Notes: generated from the sequence alone by a model not told the origin. A stretch of DNA of 64,000 nucleotides from Sphingopyxis solisilvae (GCF_015475875.1 NZ_JADKYM010000009.1:62001-126000); one strand, 5' to 3'; counted from the first letter of the stretch, positions 8,747 through 21,421 are shown. Made by a program: numbers and translations.

Positions 8747-9121
8747 GTGACGCCCCGCCGCACCAAAATCTATTTCGATGGCGGTTGTCGCCCCAACCCC
8801 GGCCCGATGGAAATTGCGGTGGTGGCGGGCGGTGTCGCGCAGGTCGAGCGCGATATTGGAACGGGCAGCAGCATGGACGCCGAATGGCTGGCGCTGATCG
8901 CGGCGCTACGGCTGGCACGGGCGCGCGGGCTGGCCGACTTTGTCCTGCTCGGCGATGCCGCGACGGTGGTGGCGCAGGCGAACGGGGCGGCGCGCGCGCG
9001 AGGGAGTGCTGCTGAGCATCTGGCGGCGTATCGGGCACTGGCCGGGGCGGGTCCGCCGTCGCGCGTCCGCCATATCGGGCGACACCAGAATCTGGCGGGG
9101 ATCGCGCTGGCGCGTCGCTGA
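8747..9121 (+). CDS. RNase H-like protein, probably catalytically altered
   Basis: A 124-residue protein with the ribonuclease HI fold. It has the first strand IYFDGGCRPNPG with the first catalytic Asp, the helix SSMDAEWLALIAALRLA with the Glu, and LLGDAATVV with the third Asp. The last motif reads HIGRHQNLAGIALARR; the usual form is N-x3-D, and here the position of the fourth carboxylate is Ile. It starts with GTG directly after a hairpin. Family members of this small type occur beside the larger rnhA in many bacteria. Activity on RNA-DNA hybrids is doubtful without the fourth acidic residue. Confidence 0.7.
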   Translation: MTPRRTKIYFDGGCRPNPGPMEIAVVAGGVAQVERDIGTGSSMDAEWLALIAALRLARARGLADFVLLGDAATVVAQANGAARARGSAAEHLAAYRALAGAGPPSRVRHIGRHQNLAGIALARR

Positions 9122-9132
9122 CCGGGGTGGCC

Positions 9133-9161
9133 TTGCCGGTTCGGTAACGCTTATGTACTAG
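9133..9161 (+). promoter_or_regulatory. possible promoter of the PAS protein gene
   Basis: TTGCCG (9133-9138) and TACTAG (9156-9161) are separated by 17 bases, upstream of the gene starting at 9215. Pattern match only. Confidence 0.25.
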
Positions 9162-9214
9162 CCCGGCACCGGGGGTGTCGCTATCCCCATGGAAAACCAC
9201 GAAAGACCGGTGCC

Positions 9215-10944
<1,730 letters not shown>

Positions 10945-10963
10945 ATGGAGTTCGCATCGGTCA

Positions 10964-10991
10964 TTGCGCGTTGAATTGCGCAAGCTATTAT
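10964..10991 (+). promoter_or_regulatory. possible promoter giving a leaderless mRNA
   Basis: TTGCGC (10964-10969) and TATTAT (10986-10991) are 16 bases apart. Transcription would start about seven bases later, on or next to the ATG at 10999, and no Shine-Dalgarno sequence is visible. Confidence 0.35.
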
Positions 10992-10998
10992 CTGCGGC

Positions 10999-11838
10999 AT
11001 GAGTGTTATCAATGGAATGGCGGCCGCCGTATCGCTCGCACTATCGGCTGCCGGGATTTTCGCAGCGACTGAAACCAGTCAATTGTCGGCTGAAAGCACG
11101 GCTCGATGGGAAGTCGATTATGGCGAAACGAAATGCCGTTTGATCCGGCATTTCGGTAGCGGCAGCGATGGTGGCCGTTTGGAAATTGCGCGCGACTGGA
11201 GTTTTGGCGGTTATTCGTGGATTTTGGTAGGCGCAAATGTCCCGGTTTATACATCCGCGACGCCAGTTACGGTTACGTTGAGCCCTTCGCTCGCCGCACA
11301 CCGGTTTCAAGCTAACCCTTACCTGTTGGATCTGCGCACTGCGCGAGGCGTCGGTTGGAGTGATACCGATAACAGGCTTGTCGACGCGCTCCGCAGCGAT
11401 CAGCAGATCACGGTGACGGGAGCAAAAAAGCTAAACGTGGCAATTGGTTTGCCCAACGCGCCGGACGCGTTGAAGGCATTGGAAGCTTGTGACGACGATT
11501 TGATCGCTGGCTGGGGATTTGATGCTCGCCAACAGCGCTCTCTTTCGGCCCAGGTAAAGCCGTCGAATAATCCTGGTCGCTGGGTAACCAACAATGATTA
11601 CCCGCGCGAAGATTTCGTTCGTAAGAATGAGGGTTTGACGACATTCCTTTTGAGCGTTGGCATAGATGGCGGTGTGACCGGGTGCCGGATCGTCGGCAGT
11701 TCGGGATTTCCAAGCCTGGATAAACGGACGTGCGAATTGCTGAATGCGCGCGCGGCATTTGCGCCCGCCAAGGATAGCAGTGGTCGGCCTGTGGCAAGCT
11801 TCTATATCAACAGAGTCTGGTGGCAGGTGCCGCGGTAG
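10999..11838 (+). CDS. exported protein with TonB C-terminal-like domain
   Basis: A 279-residue protein. The N-terminus looks like a signal peptide (MSVINGMAAAVSLALSAAGIFAATE). The middle is a beta-rich region without a family I recognise. The last 80 residues (about 195-279: YPREDFVRKNEGLTTFLLSV, then GVTGCRIVGSSGFPSLDKRT and CELLNARAAFAPAKDSSG) follow the pattern of the TonB C-terminal domain common in sphingomonads, with paired cysteines. The proline-rich linker and N-terminal membrane anchor of true TonB are missing. Its base composition is visibly less GC-rich than its neighbours, which hints at recent acquisition. Confidence 0.65.
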   Translation: MSVINGMAAAVSLALSAAGIFAATETSQLSAESTARWEVDYGETKCRLIRHFGSGSDGGRLEIARDWSFGGYSWILVGANVPVYTSATPVTVTLSPSLAAHRFQANPYLLDLRTARGVGWSDTDNRLVDALRSDQQITVTGAKKLNVAIGLPNAPDALKALEACDDDLIAGWGFDARQQRSLSAQVKPSNNPGRWVTNNDYPREDFVRKNEGLTTFLLSVGIDGGVTGCRIVGSSGFPSLDKRTCELLNARAAFAPAKDSSGRPVASFYINRVWWQVPR

Positions 11839-11853
11839 CGATCACGCTGGAGG

Positions 11854-12885
11854 CTATCGCGACAAGTAGGTGTCGATCGCCGCTAGGTGTTTTGCGGTCG
11901 CATCGTTATCGAGAAACGAGCCGGTAAAGCTGTTGCGCGCCAGAGTGACGAGATCGGCTTTCGACAGATCGAGCGCGTCGGCGACTGCCCGATAGTTGGC
12001 GTTGACATACCCCCCGAAATAGCTGGGATCGTCGCTGTTTACCGTCGCGCGCAATCCGGCGTCCAGCATCGTCTTCAGCGGATGCGCGGCGATGTCGTTG
12101 ACGACGCAGAGCTTGAGGTTCGAGAGCGGGCAGACGGTGAGTGTGATCCCCTCGGCGGCGAGGCGCGCGACGAGGGCGGGGTCTTCGAGGCTGCGGTTGC
12201 CATGGTCGATGCGGTCGACGTTCAGCAGGTCGAGCGCTTCATACACATAGGCGGGCGGGCCTTCTTCGCCAGCGTGCGCGACGATTTTCAGGCCGAGACT
12301 GCGGGCGCGGGCGAAGACGCGTTCGAACTTTGCCGGGGGGTGGCCGACTTCGGAGCTGTCGAGGCCGACGCCGTCGATCCGGTCCAGAAAGGGCAACGCC
12401 TCGTCGAGTGTCGCCTCGGCGTCGGCTTCGCTGAGGTGGCGCAGGAAACACATGATCAGTTTTGACGTCATGCCATAGCGCGCCTGTGCATCGTCGAGCG
12501 CGCGGGTGATGCCGGTGACGACGGTACCGAACGCGACGCCGCGCGCGGTATGCCCCTGCGGATCGAAGAAGATTTCGACGTGGCGCACCGCGTCGGCATG
12601 GGCGCGGGCGAGATAGGCCGCGGTGAGGTGGAAGAAATCCTGCTCGGTGATGAGCACGCCCATCCCCTGATAATAGATGTCGAGGAAATCCTGAAGGTTC
12701 GAGAAGGCGTAGGCCGCGCGAACCTCATCGACACTGGCGAAGGGGATGGCGACGTTATTGCGCTGCGCGAGTTCGAACATCAGTTCGGGTTCGAGCGAGC
12801 CTTCGATATGGAGGTGCAGTTCGGCCTTGGGCAGCGCGGCGATGAATGCGGCGCGGTCGTCGGGCGAGGCAAAGCCTTCATGCAT
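11854..12885 (-). CDS. add: adenine/adenosine deaminase
   Basis: A 343-residue metal-dependent amidohydrolase. The zinc ligands are in ELHLHIEGSLEPEL, HAGEEGPPAYVYEALD and NSDDPSYFGG, and the catalytic region reads RIDHGNRS. The segment GLDSSEVGHPP resembles the adenine-deaminase branch (type 2, Aah1-like) more than classical adenosine deaminase, which has a different loop there. It converts adenine (or adenosine) to hypoxanthine (or inosine). It overlaps by 8 bases the upstream phosphoribosyltransferase gene, which would turn the hypoxanthine into IMP, so the pair makes a salvage unit. I favour adenine as substrate but this is inference. Confidence 0.88.
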   Translation of the reverse strand: MHEGFASPDDRAAFIAALPKAELHLHIEGSLEPELMFELAQRNNVAIPFASVDEVRAAYAFSNLQDFLDIYYQGMGVLITEQDFFHLTAAYLARAHADAVRHVEIFFDPQGHTARGVAFGTVVTGITRALDDAQARYGMTSKLIMCFLRHLSEADAEATLDEALPFLDRIDGVGLDSSEVGHPPAKFERVFARARSLGLKIVAHAGEEGPPAYVYEALDLLNVDRIDHGNRSLEDPALVARLAAEGITLTVCPLSNLKLCVVNDIAAHPLKTMLDAGLRATVNSDDPSYFGGYVNANYRAVADALDLSKADLVTLARNSFTGSFLDNDATAKHLAAIDTYLSR

Positions 12886-13453
12886 CGTTGCTGCCTTCCT
12901 CGCGCAGGATGATCGCCGCCTCGGGCTTGTGCTGGCGGATCTCGTCGATCGTCAGCCCGTCGATTTCGTGCGGGAAAATCAGCCACTGGTCGGTTTCGTG
13001 AACGAAGAAGTCGGGGCGCAAGTCGGTGACGTTGCGGCCGGGCTTGAACCAGACGGTCGCGATACGGATGTCGCGCGGCATATTGTGGCGGCAGCGCGCT
13101 TTCAGCTCGGCGATGAAGGCGCGGATGCTGCGCCCGCTGTCGAACACATCGTCGATGATCAGCAGCCGGTCTTCGGGATCGAGGGTGTCGATCAAATAGC
13201 CCAATGCAAACACCTTCACCTCGGGATCCTGGCGGTCGATGCCGTGGTAGGATGAGGTGCGGATCGCGATATGGTCGCAATGCTGGCCGTGATAGTCGAG
13301 CAGTTCCTGCACCGCGATGCCGACCGGCGCGCCGCCGCGCCAGATGCCGACGAGATGCGTCGGTTTGAACCCGCTGTCGATCACCTGCATCCCCAGCCGC
13401 AGCGAATCGGCGAGAAGGTCGTTGGCGCTGATGAAGATTTTGTCCGCGGTCAT
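12878..13453 (-). CDS. purine phosphoribosyltransferase (hypoxanthine type)
   Basis: A 191-residue type I phosphoribosyltransferase. It has LVGIWRGGAPVGIAVQELL near the N-terminus and the PRPP-binding motif LLIIDDVFDSGRSI in the centre (about 95-108). It probably joins a purine base to PRPP to give the nucleotide in the cytosol. It is the first gene of a two-gene operon with the deaminase, which supports hypoxanthine as the substrate. Xanthine or guanine are alternatives that sequence reading cannot exclude. Confidence 0.85.
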   Translation of the reverse strand: MTADKIFISANDLLADSLRLGMQVIDSGFKPTHLVGIWRGGAPVGIAVQELLDYHGQHCDHIAIRTSSYHGIDRQDPEVKVFALGYLIDTLDPEDRLLIIDDVFDSGRSIRAFIAELKARCRHNMPRDIRIATVWFKPGRNVTDLRPDFFVHETDQWLIFPHEIDGLTIDEIRQHKPEAAIILREEGSNDA

Positions 13454-13532
13454 GGGGGAGGGGTAATCGGGTGCGCTGGGGTTCGCAAGGAGGAGGGTGA
13501 ATGACGCCTTTGGGGTGGTTAGCTGACGTTAA

Positions 13533-13671
13533 ATCCTCCCCGCTTGCGGGGAGGTGGCAGCGCGAAGCGCTGACGGAGGGGGGTGGCGTCCTTCAGCGGC
13601 GCGTCAGGCCGATTACCCCCCCCTCCACCACCGCCTGCGGCGGCGGTCCCCTCCTCGCAAGCGGGGAAGAT
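13533..13671. repeat. palindromic intergenic repeat, family A copy 1
   Basis: A 139-base imperfect palindrome. It begins with ATCCTCCCCGCTTGCGGGG and ends with the complement CTCCTCGCAAGCGGGGAAGA. Inside are GGCAGCGCGAAGCGCTGACG and a CCGCCTGCGGCGG hairpin. Related copies are at 21285-21421 and 56882-57016. It fills most of the 299-base gap between the phosphoribosyltransferase and the SRPBCC gene; the remaining flanks show no gene. Confidence 0.85.
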
Positions 13672-13752
13672 ATCGACGGCAGCAACAGGTTGTTTCCAGA
13701 CGTCCGGAAGGGGCCACTCGCGCGGCCCCTTCCGTCCATCCCGATGATATGG

Positions 13753-14286
13753 TCAGCCCGCCAACCGCGCCGCATATTCCTCGCGCAGACGCACGAAATT
13801 GTCCCAGTGCGGGGTGGCGGTCGTGCCGCGCAGCTTTGCCTCCAGCACATCGACATGGGCGTGCCAGCCGGCGCTGACGTTGAGCAGGACGGCGGGGTCG
13901 GTCACGCGGTGGTGTGTGATCGTCAGCAGCACGTCGGTCCCCTGTTCCCGCAGGGTGAAGGTGACGCCGCCGGTGCTGCCCCAGCTGATCGCCAGCCGGT
14001 GCGGCGCGTCGCATTCGAGCACTTCGCACGTCATGCGATGCTCTTCGCTCATGCCGTCGGGGCGGGCGCCGGGCGGGTCGGTCAGCTCGTCGTTGCGCCA
14101 CACCAGTTCGACCGCGGCGCCGACCTTTTCCTCCATCGCGCCCGCGGCAAGCCATTGGCGGCGGAGGTCGCCGTCGACCAGATAGGACCAGACGCGGTCG
14201 ATCGGTCCGGGGACCAGGCGTTCGAGCGTCAGCGTCGCATCCTCGGCGATCACAGCATAGTCGTCGGCAGTCTTCATCATCGTCAT
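13753..14286 (-). CDS. SRPBCC (AHSA1-type) domain protein
   Basis: A 177-residue single-domain protein of the START-like SRPBCC fold. It has RLVPGPIDRVWSYLVDGDLR at the start, VTFTLREQGTDVLLTITH in the middle and a long C-terminal helix (SAGWHAHVDVLEAKLRG). Such proteins bind small hydrophobic molecules or act with Hsp90-like partners. The start at 14286 has AAAGGAG upstream and overlaps by 4 bases (ATGA) the ArsR regulator gene. The ArsR-SRPBCC pair is a common arrangement; the ligand is not known. Confidence 0.82.
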   Translation of the reverse strand: MTMMKTADDYAVIAEDATLTLERLVPGPIDRVWSYLVDGDLRRQWLAAGAMEEKVGAAVELVWRNDELTDPPGARPDGMSEEHRMTCEVLECDAPHRLAISWGSTGGVTFTLREQGTDVLLTITHHRVTDPAVLLNVSAGWHAHVDVLEAKLRGTTATPHWDNFVRLREEYAARLAG

Positions 14287-14666
14287 CGTTTTTCTCCTTT
14301 GTTCCCGGGGATGGGTGGTTTGACGGGAGGCGTCCCGGCGCTCTTCGTGCGCAGCAGCGCTTCGAGGGTGTCGAGGCGGTCGGTCCAGAAGCGGCGATAG
14401 ATGCCGAGCCACTGGTCGGCGGACATCAGTGGCGCCGGATCGAGGCTACAGACATGGGTGCGGCCGCGGACGTCGCGGCGGATCAGGCCTGCTGCTTCGA
14501 GCACCTTGATATGTTTCGATGCCGCCGCGAGCGACATCGCGAAGGGTGCGGCGAGATCGCCGACGCTGCGCTCGCCGGTCGCCAGCTCGGCCAGCATGGC
14601 ACGCCGCGTCGCGTCGCCGAGCGCGTGAAAGATTGTGTCGAGTGCGAGCGAATCATGTTCAACCAT
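14283..14666 (-). CDS. ArsR-family transcriptional regulator
   Basis: A 127-residue winged-helix repressor. It has FHALGDATRRAMLAELATG, then the recognition helix MSLAAASKHIKVLEAAGLIR and the wing RDVRGRTHVCSLD. No cysteine pair of the metal-sensing kind is seen in the DNA-binding helix, so it is probably not a metal sensor. A longer reading frame upstream exists, but MVEHDSLALD at 14666 is the family's natural N-terminus. Its own start codon lies within one of two matching palindromes (14659-14674 and 14698-14713), so it likely represses itself and the SRPBCC gene. Confidence 0.85.
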   Translation of the reverse strand: MVEHDSLALDTIFHALGDATRRAMLAELATGERSVGDLAAPFAMSLAAASKHIKVLEAAGLIRRDVRGRTHVCSLDPAPLMSADQWLGIYRRFWTDRLDTLEALLRTKSAGTPPVKPPIPGNKGEKR

Positions 14667-14713
14667 ATGGTTAAATATAGCGCAGATGTTGAGACTGTCA
14701 ACCAGATGGTTGA
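14659..14713. promoter_or_regulatory. paired ArsR operator candidates
   Basis: TCAACCATATGGTTAA (14659-14674) and TCAACCAGATGGTTGA (14698-14713) are two near-perfect palindromes of the same sequence, 39 bases centre to centre (close to four helix turns). The first contains the ATG of the arsR gene. Confidence 0.65.
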
Positions 14714-14774
14714 ATAATTTGCGACCCCCGATTCGGTCTTTCAAGGCGGGGTGGTCGGCGCCATAAGCGGTCGC

Positions 14775-15494
14775 ATGTTGACCAGCATCCTGCTCCCGCT
14801 CGCCCTTGCCGCGCAGACAGCCGCGACGCCCCCCGCGCCGCCGCCGTCTTCGCGCCCGCGTCCGACCTTTGCGCCGCCGCCCCCGCCCCCGCCCTTGCCG
14901 GTGCCGGTCGATGCGCAGGCGACGGATACGCGGCCCTATGTCGAACTGGTCACCGACCTCGGCACGATCGTGGTGCGGCTGGAGCATGAACGCGCGGCCG
15001 CGACCGCGGCCAATTTCCTGCGCTATGTCGATGCAAAGCGGATGGACGGGTTCAAATTCTATCGTTCGACGAAAAGCTGGGGACCGGCCAATCAGTTGAT
15101 CCAGGCGGGCAACCGCGGCGACGCGCGGCGCAATTTTCCGCCGGTCGCGCACGAGCCGACAAAGACGACCGGACTGACCAACTGCAAGGGCGCACTGTCG
15201 ATGGCGCGCCTCAATCCCGGCGACGCGACGAGCGACTTTTTCCTGCTGCTATCCGACATCAAGGGGTTCGACAGCGATGCCCCCGGCGGCGACGGGGCGG
15301 GCTTTGCGGTGTTTGGCGAACTGGTCGCGGGGGCGGGGGTGGCGGAGGCGATCTTTAACGCGCCGGTTTCGCCGACCGCCGGGCAGGGCGTGATGGTCGG
15401 GCAGATGCTGGAGCCGCCGGTGACGATCAAGTCCGCACGCCGTGTCGCCGCCCCGGCCGACGCCCCGCAGGGATGCGTGGTGAAGGGCGAGTAA
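14775..15494 (+). CDS. peptidyl-prolyl cis-trans isomerase, cyclophilin type, exported
   Basis: A 239-residue protein. A hydrophobic signal-like N-terminus (MLTSILLPLALAAQTA) is followed by a proline-rich linker (about 17-48, with a run of seven prolines). The cyclophilin domain comes next: YVELVTDLGTIVVRLEHERA, then GFKFYRS and IQAGNRGDAR. The catalytic Arg of the FHR motif is kept as FYR, and GFAVFGELVAG matches the family's FGxVxxG. It probably speeds up proline isomerisation during folding in the periplasm. It lies 62 bases before bamD, in keeping with a role in envelope protein folding. Confidence 0.85.
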   Translation: MLTSILLPLALAAQTAATPPAPPPSSRPRPTFAPPPPPPPLPVPVDAQATDTRPYVELVTDLGTIVVRLEHERAAATAANFLRYVDAKRMDGFKFYRSTKSWGPANQLIQAGNRGDARRNFPPVAHEPTKTTGLTNCKGALSMARLNPGDATSDFFLLLSDIKGFDSDAPGGDGAGFAVFGELVAGAGVAEAIFNAPVSPTAGQGVMVGQMLEPPVTIKSARRVAAPADAPQGCVVKGE

Positions 15495-15556
15495 AAGCGC
15501 GACCGCCCGCGTATCATTTATTTTGCGTTCATCGGCGCTGTGGCTATACCGCGCGC

Positions 15557-16351
15557 ATGACTCAGCGTTCCTCCCTGCGCGCCACGACGCGCCTGCTCGC
15601 CGCCACTCTTGCGATTTCGCCCCTGCTTGCGGCCTGTGGCGGCGGCGCGGCGGTGAAAAAGGACACGCGCTATGTCGCGCGCGACGTCAACACGCTGTAC
15701 CGTGCGGCGCAGGAGCGGCTCGACCGCGGCCAGTATCGCGTCGCCGCGGCGCTGTTCGACGAGGTCGAGCGCCAGCACCCCTATTCGCCCTGGGCGCGTC
15801 GCGCGCAGCTGATGAGTTCGTTCAGCTATTATATGGATCGCGAATACACCCCGGCGATCGAGTCGGCGCAGCGATTCCTGGCAATCCATCCGGGCAACAA
15901 GGACGCGCCCTATGCCTATTATCTGATCGGCCTCAGCTATTATGAGCAGATCAGCGACGTGACGCGCGACCAGAAGATCACCCAGCAGGCGGCGAACGCG
16001 CTGGGCGAGGTGATCCGCCGCTATCCCGACAGCCGCTATGCCGCCGACGCGCGGTTGAAGATCGACCTGGTGCAGGACCATCTCGCGGGCAAGGAAATGG
16101 AGATCGGCCGTTTCTATCAGCGCAGCTCGAACTGGCTCGCGGCGTCGATCCGCTTCCGCGAAGTCGTCGACAAGTTCCAGACCACCAGCCACGCGCCCGA
16201 GGCGCTGTACCGCCTGACCGAATCCTATCTGGCGCTTGGCATCCCCGAGGAAGCGAAGAAGTCCGCGGCGGTGCTGGGGGCAAACTATCCGGGTAACGAA
16301 TGGTATGACCGCGCGTACAAGCTGATGCAGCGGCACGCGCCCGGCGCCTGA
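15557..16351 (+). CDS. bamD: outer membrane assembly lipoprotein BamD
   Basis: A 264-residue lipoprotein of the BAM complex, which inserts beta-barrels into the outer membrane. The signal peptide ends with the lipobox LLAAC at about residue 26. Tetratricopeptide repeats follow: NTLYRAAQERLDRGQYRVAA, ALFDEVERQHPYSPWARRAQ and AIESAQRFLAIHPGN, then YAYYLIGLSYYEQI. Length and order of repeats match the family. The start at 15557 gives a proper signal peptide; the longer reading frame does not. It precedes recN by 49 bases, an order seen in many alphaproteobacteria. Confidence 0.93.
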   Translation: MTQRSSLRATTRLLAATLAISPLLAACGGGAAVKKDTRYVARDVNTLYRAAQERLDRGQYRVAAALFDEVERQHPYSPWARRAQLMSSFSYYMDREYTPAIESAQRFLAIHPGNKDAPYAYYLIGLSYYEQISDVTRDQKITQQAANALGEVIRRYPDSRYAADARLKIDLVQDHLAGKEMEIGRFYQRSSNWLAASIRFREVVDKFQTTSHAPEALYRLTESYLALGIPEEAKKSAAVLGANYPGNEWYDRAYKLMQRHAPGA

Positions 16352-16400
16352 TTTCGCGCGGGCGTGGATTCGCGCTTTGTTCTAATGTAAGGGGCGCCTT

Positions 16401-18068
16401 GTGCTGACCGCCCTGTCCATTGCCAATATCGTTCTGATCGAACGGCTCGAGCTCGATTTCGCGGCCGGGCTGGGGGTTCTGACGGGCGAGACGGGGGCGG
16501 GCAAATCCATCCTGCTCGACGCGCTGGGGCTGGCGCTCGGCGCGCGTGCCGACAGCGCGCTGGTGCGGCAGGGAACCGACAAGGCGCAGGTGACCGCCAG
16601 TTTTGCTGCACCGACCGTCGATACCCCGCTTGCCACGTTGCTGGCGGATAACGAGATCGCGATCGAACCGGGTGAGCCGCTGCTCGTCCGCCGCACGCTG
16701 AAAGCCGACGGGGGCAGCCGCGCGTTCCTGAACGACCAGCCGTGTTCGGCGGCGCTGCTGCGCGAGGTCGGCGGGCATCTGGTCGAAATCCACGGCCAGC
16801 ATGACGATCGCGGCCTGCTCGCGCCGGCGGGGCATCGCGCGCTGCTCGACGCCTTTGCGCGCGCCGACACCGGCGCGGTGGCTGCGGCGCACGCGGCATG
16901 GCGCGCTGCCGAGGCGAAGCTGGCGGCGGCGCAGAGCGCGCTCGACGACGCGGCGCGCGACCGCGAATGGCTGGAACATTGCGTCGCCGAATTGCAGGCG
17001 CTCGACCCGCAGCCGGGCGAGGACGCCGAACTGTCCGAGGCGCGCGCGGCGATGCAGAAGGGCGAAAAGATCGCCGGCGACCTCGGCGCGATTCTGGAGG
17101 CTTTCGAGGGCAGCGACGGCGGCCCGGCGCTGCTGCGCGGCGCGGCGCGGCGGCTCGACCGGCTGGCGGGCGACCATCCGCTGCTCGCCGAGGCGCTCGC
17201 GGGGCTCGACCGCGCAATCATCGAGGCCGACGAGGCCGAAACGCGGCTGCGCGAAGCGGCGCGCGCGATGGAATATGACCCGGAGCGGCTGGAGGCGACC
17301 GAAACGCGGTTGTTCGAGCTGCGCGCGATGGCACGCAAACATGGCGTCCAGCCCGACGAACTCACTGAACTCACCGGAACGCTGGCGGCGCGTCTCGACG
17401 CGATCGAGGGCGGCAGCGCAGGGCTGGCGAAGCTGGAGGCGGCGGTTGCCGACACCGCCGCCGCCTATACCCACGCCGCGAGCTTCTTGTCCGACCTGCG
17501 TAGCAAGGCGGCGGCACGGCTCGATGCGGCGGTCGCGGGCGAGCTGGTGCCGTTGAAGCTCGACGCAGCGCGCTTCCAGACGCTGGTTGAGCGCATCCCT
17601 GCCGAGCGCTGGGGGCCGGAGGGCATCGACCGCGTCGAATTCCTGATTTCGACCAACCCCGGGGCGCCGTTCGCGCCGCTGGCGAAGATCGCGTCGGGCG
17701 GCGAATTGTCGCGCTTCATCCTCGCGCTCAAGGTCGCGCTGGCCGAAGAGGGCGGCGCCGACACAATCATCTTTGACGAAATCGACCGCGGCGTCGGCGG
17801 CGCTGTAGCGAGCGCGATCGGCGAGCGGCTCGCGCGGCTGGCCGGGCGCGGCAAGCAACTGCTCGCGGTAACGCACAGCCCGCAGGTCGCCGCGAAGGGC
17901 GCAGCGCATTTTGTCATCGCCAAATCGAGCGAAGGCGTGGTGACCCGCACGAGCGTCCACGCGCTTGACGAAGCGGGCCGCCGCGAGGAGATCGCGCGGA
18001 TGCTGTCGGGCGCCGAGGTGACCGACGAAGCGCGGGCGCAGGCGGAAAGGCTGCTGGAGACGATATGA
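16401..18068 (+). CDS. recN: DNA repair ATPase RecN
   Basis: A 555-residue SMC-like ATPase for double-strand break repair. The Walker A motif GETGAGKS is near residue 30. A long Ala/Glu/Arg-rich coiled-coil follows (about 150-380). The signature motif SGGELSRFILALK and Walker B IIFDEIDRGVGG are in the last third. The start is GTG with AAGGGG a few bases upstream. It overlaps the next gene by 4 bases (ATGA), so the 2OG oxygenase is translated with it. Confidence 0.95.
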   Translation: MLTALSIANIVLIERLELDFAAGLGVLTGETGAGKSILLDALGLALGARADSALVRQGTDKAQVTASFAAPTVDTPLATLLADNEIAIEPGEPLLVRRTLKADGGSRAFLNDQPCSAALLREVGGHLVEIHGQHDDRGLLAPAGHRALLDAFARADTGAVAAAHAAWRAAEAKLAAAQSALDDAARDREWLEHCVAELQALDPQPGEDAELSEARAAMQKGEKIAGDLGAILEAFEGSDGGPALLRGAARRLDRLAGDHPLLAEALAGLDRAIIEADEAETRLREAARAMEYDPERLEATETRLFELRAMARKHGVQPDELTELTGTLAARLDAIEGGSAGLAKLEAAVADTAAAYTHAASFLSDLRSKAAARLDAAVAGELVPLKLDAARFQTLVERIPAERWGPEGIDRVEFLISTNPGAPFAPLAKIASGGELSRFILALKVALAEEGGADTIIFDEIDRGVGGAVASAIGERLARLAGRGKQLLAVTHSPQVAAKGAAHFVIAKSSEGVVTRTSVHALDEAGRREEIARMLSGAEVTDEARAQAERLLETI

Positions 18069-18724
18069 CCAACGGGGCCGATACCTATCGCGACCAGGGC
18101 TATCTGGCGTTGCCGGGCTTTGTTCCGACCGACGTCACCCACGCGTTTCTGGCAACGCTGAAATCGGACCTGATTCGCGGCGGTGTGTCGTTCGACGCGC
18201 TGAAGCGCGGGTCGGCGCTGCTCAAGACCGAGGCGGTCGAGGTCTATGGCCAGCAATATCCCCCGATGGCGACGTTCCTGTGGGGCATGACCCCGGCGGT
18301 GAGCGCGCTGGTGGGCCACGAGGTGCGCCCCACCTATTGCTATTTCCGCATGTACCGCGCGGGCGACATCTGCCGGGTGCATTCGGACCGCTATGCCTGC
18401 GAACATAGCCTGTCGCTTCTGCTGGCGGCGAGCGATGACAAGCCCTGGCCGCTCGAAGTCGGGTCGCAGCACATCGAAACCCCGCGCGAACGCGCCGACC
18501 CCGATTTCGGTGACGAAGCCTATGGATCGGTGCCGATGCGCGCGGGCGATGCGGTGCTGTACCAGGGAGTCCACCGGTTGCACGGGCGGATGATGCCCAA
18601 CCCCAATCGCTGGTCGGCGCATCTGTTCCTGCACTGGGTCGATCCTACCGGTCCTTATGCGGCGCAGGCGTTCGAGGGGATGCAGATTCCGCCGACCGAG
18701 GCGCTGGCGATGGAACGGGGTTGA
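18065..18724 (+). CDS. 2OG-Fe(II) oxygenase family protein
   Basis: A 219-residue protein of the double-stranded beta-helix dioxygenase type. The iron ligands are seen as His106 and Asp108 in CRVHSDRYACEHSLSLLL, with a later His at 169 or 172 in VLYQGVHRLHGRM. The final strand RWSAHLFLHWVDP closes the fold. The enzyme would use 2-oxoglutarate and oxygen; its substrate is unknown. It is coupled to recN by a 4-base overlap and followed after 7 bases by the ABM-domain gene and then ligA. It does not have the arginine pattern of AlkB. Confidence 0.72.
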   Translation: MTNGADTYRDQGYLALPGFVPTDVTHAFLATLKSDLIRGGVSFDALKRGSALLKTEAVEVYGQQYPPMATFLWGMTPAVSALVGHEVRPTYCYFRMYRAGDICRVHSDRYACEHSLSLLLAASDDKPWPLEVGSQHIETPRERADPDFGDEAYGSVPMRAGDAVLYQGVHRLHGRMMPNPNRWSAHLFLHWVDPTGPYAAQAFEGMQIPPTEALAMERG

Positions 18725-21283
<2,559 letters not shown>

Positions 21284-21284
21284 C

Positions 21285-21421
21285 GATCCTCCCCACTTGT
21301 GGGGAGGTGGCAAGCCGCAGGCTTGACGGAGGGGGTTTGCGTCATCAAGCCTCGCTTTCAGGACGATAGCCCTCTCCACCATGCTTCGCATGGTCCCCCT
21401 CCTCGCGAGGCGGGGAGGATC
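21285..21421. repeat. palindromic intergenic repeat, family A copy 2
   Basis: A 137-base imperfect palindrome starting GATCCTCCCCACTTGTGGGG and ending GGCGGGGAGGATC, with an inner CCATGCTTCGCATGG hairpin. It occupies the gap between ligA and the sterol-desaturase-like gene and has the same orientation as copy 1. Confidence 0.85.

Noticed and set aside
13501-14400. A plus-strand open frame of 299 codons starting within the repeat
   Set aside because: It runs through a palindromic repeat and then antisense to the SRPBCC gene; no protein family is visible.
15978-17960. A 660-codon open frame on the minus strand
   Set aside because: Antisense to bamD and recN, both of which have complete family motifs.
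21285-21421. Family A repeats as CRISPR repeats or transposon ends
   Set aside because: They are isolated hairpins in different gaps and orientations, with no regular spacing and no open frame for a transposase.
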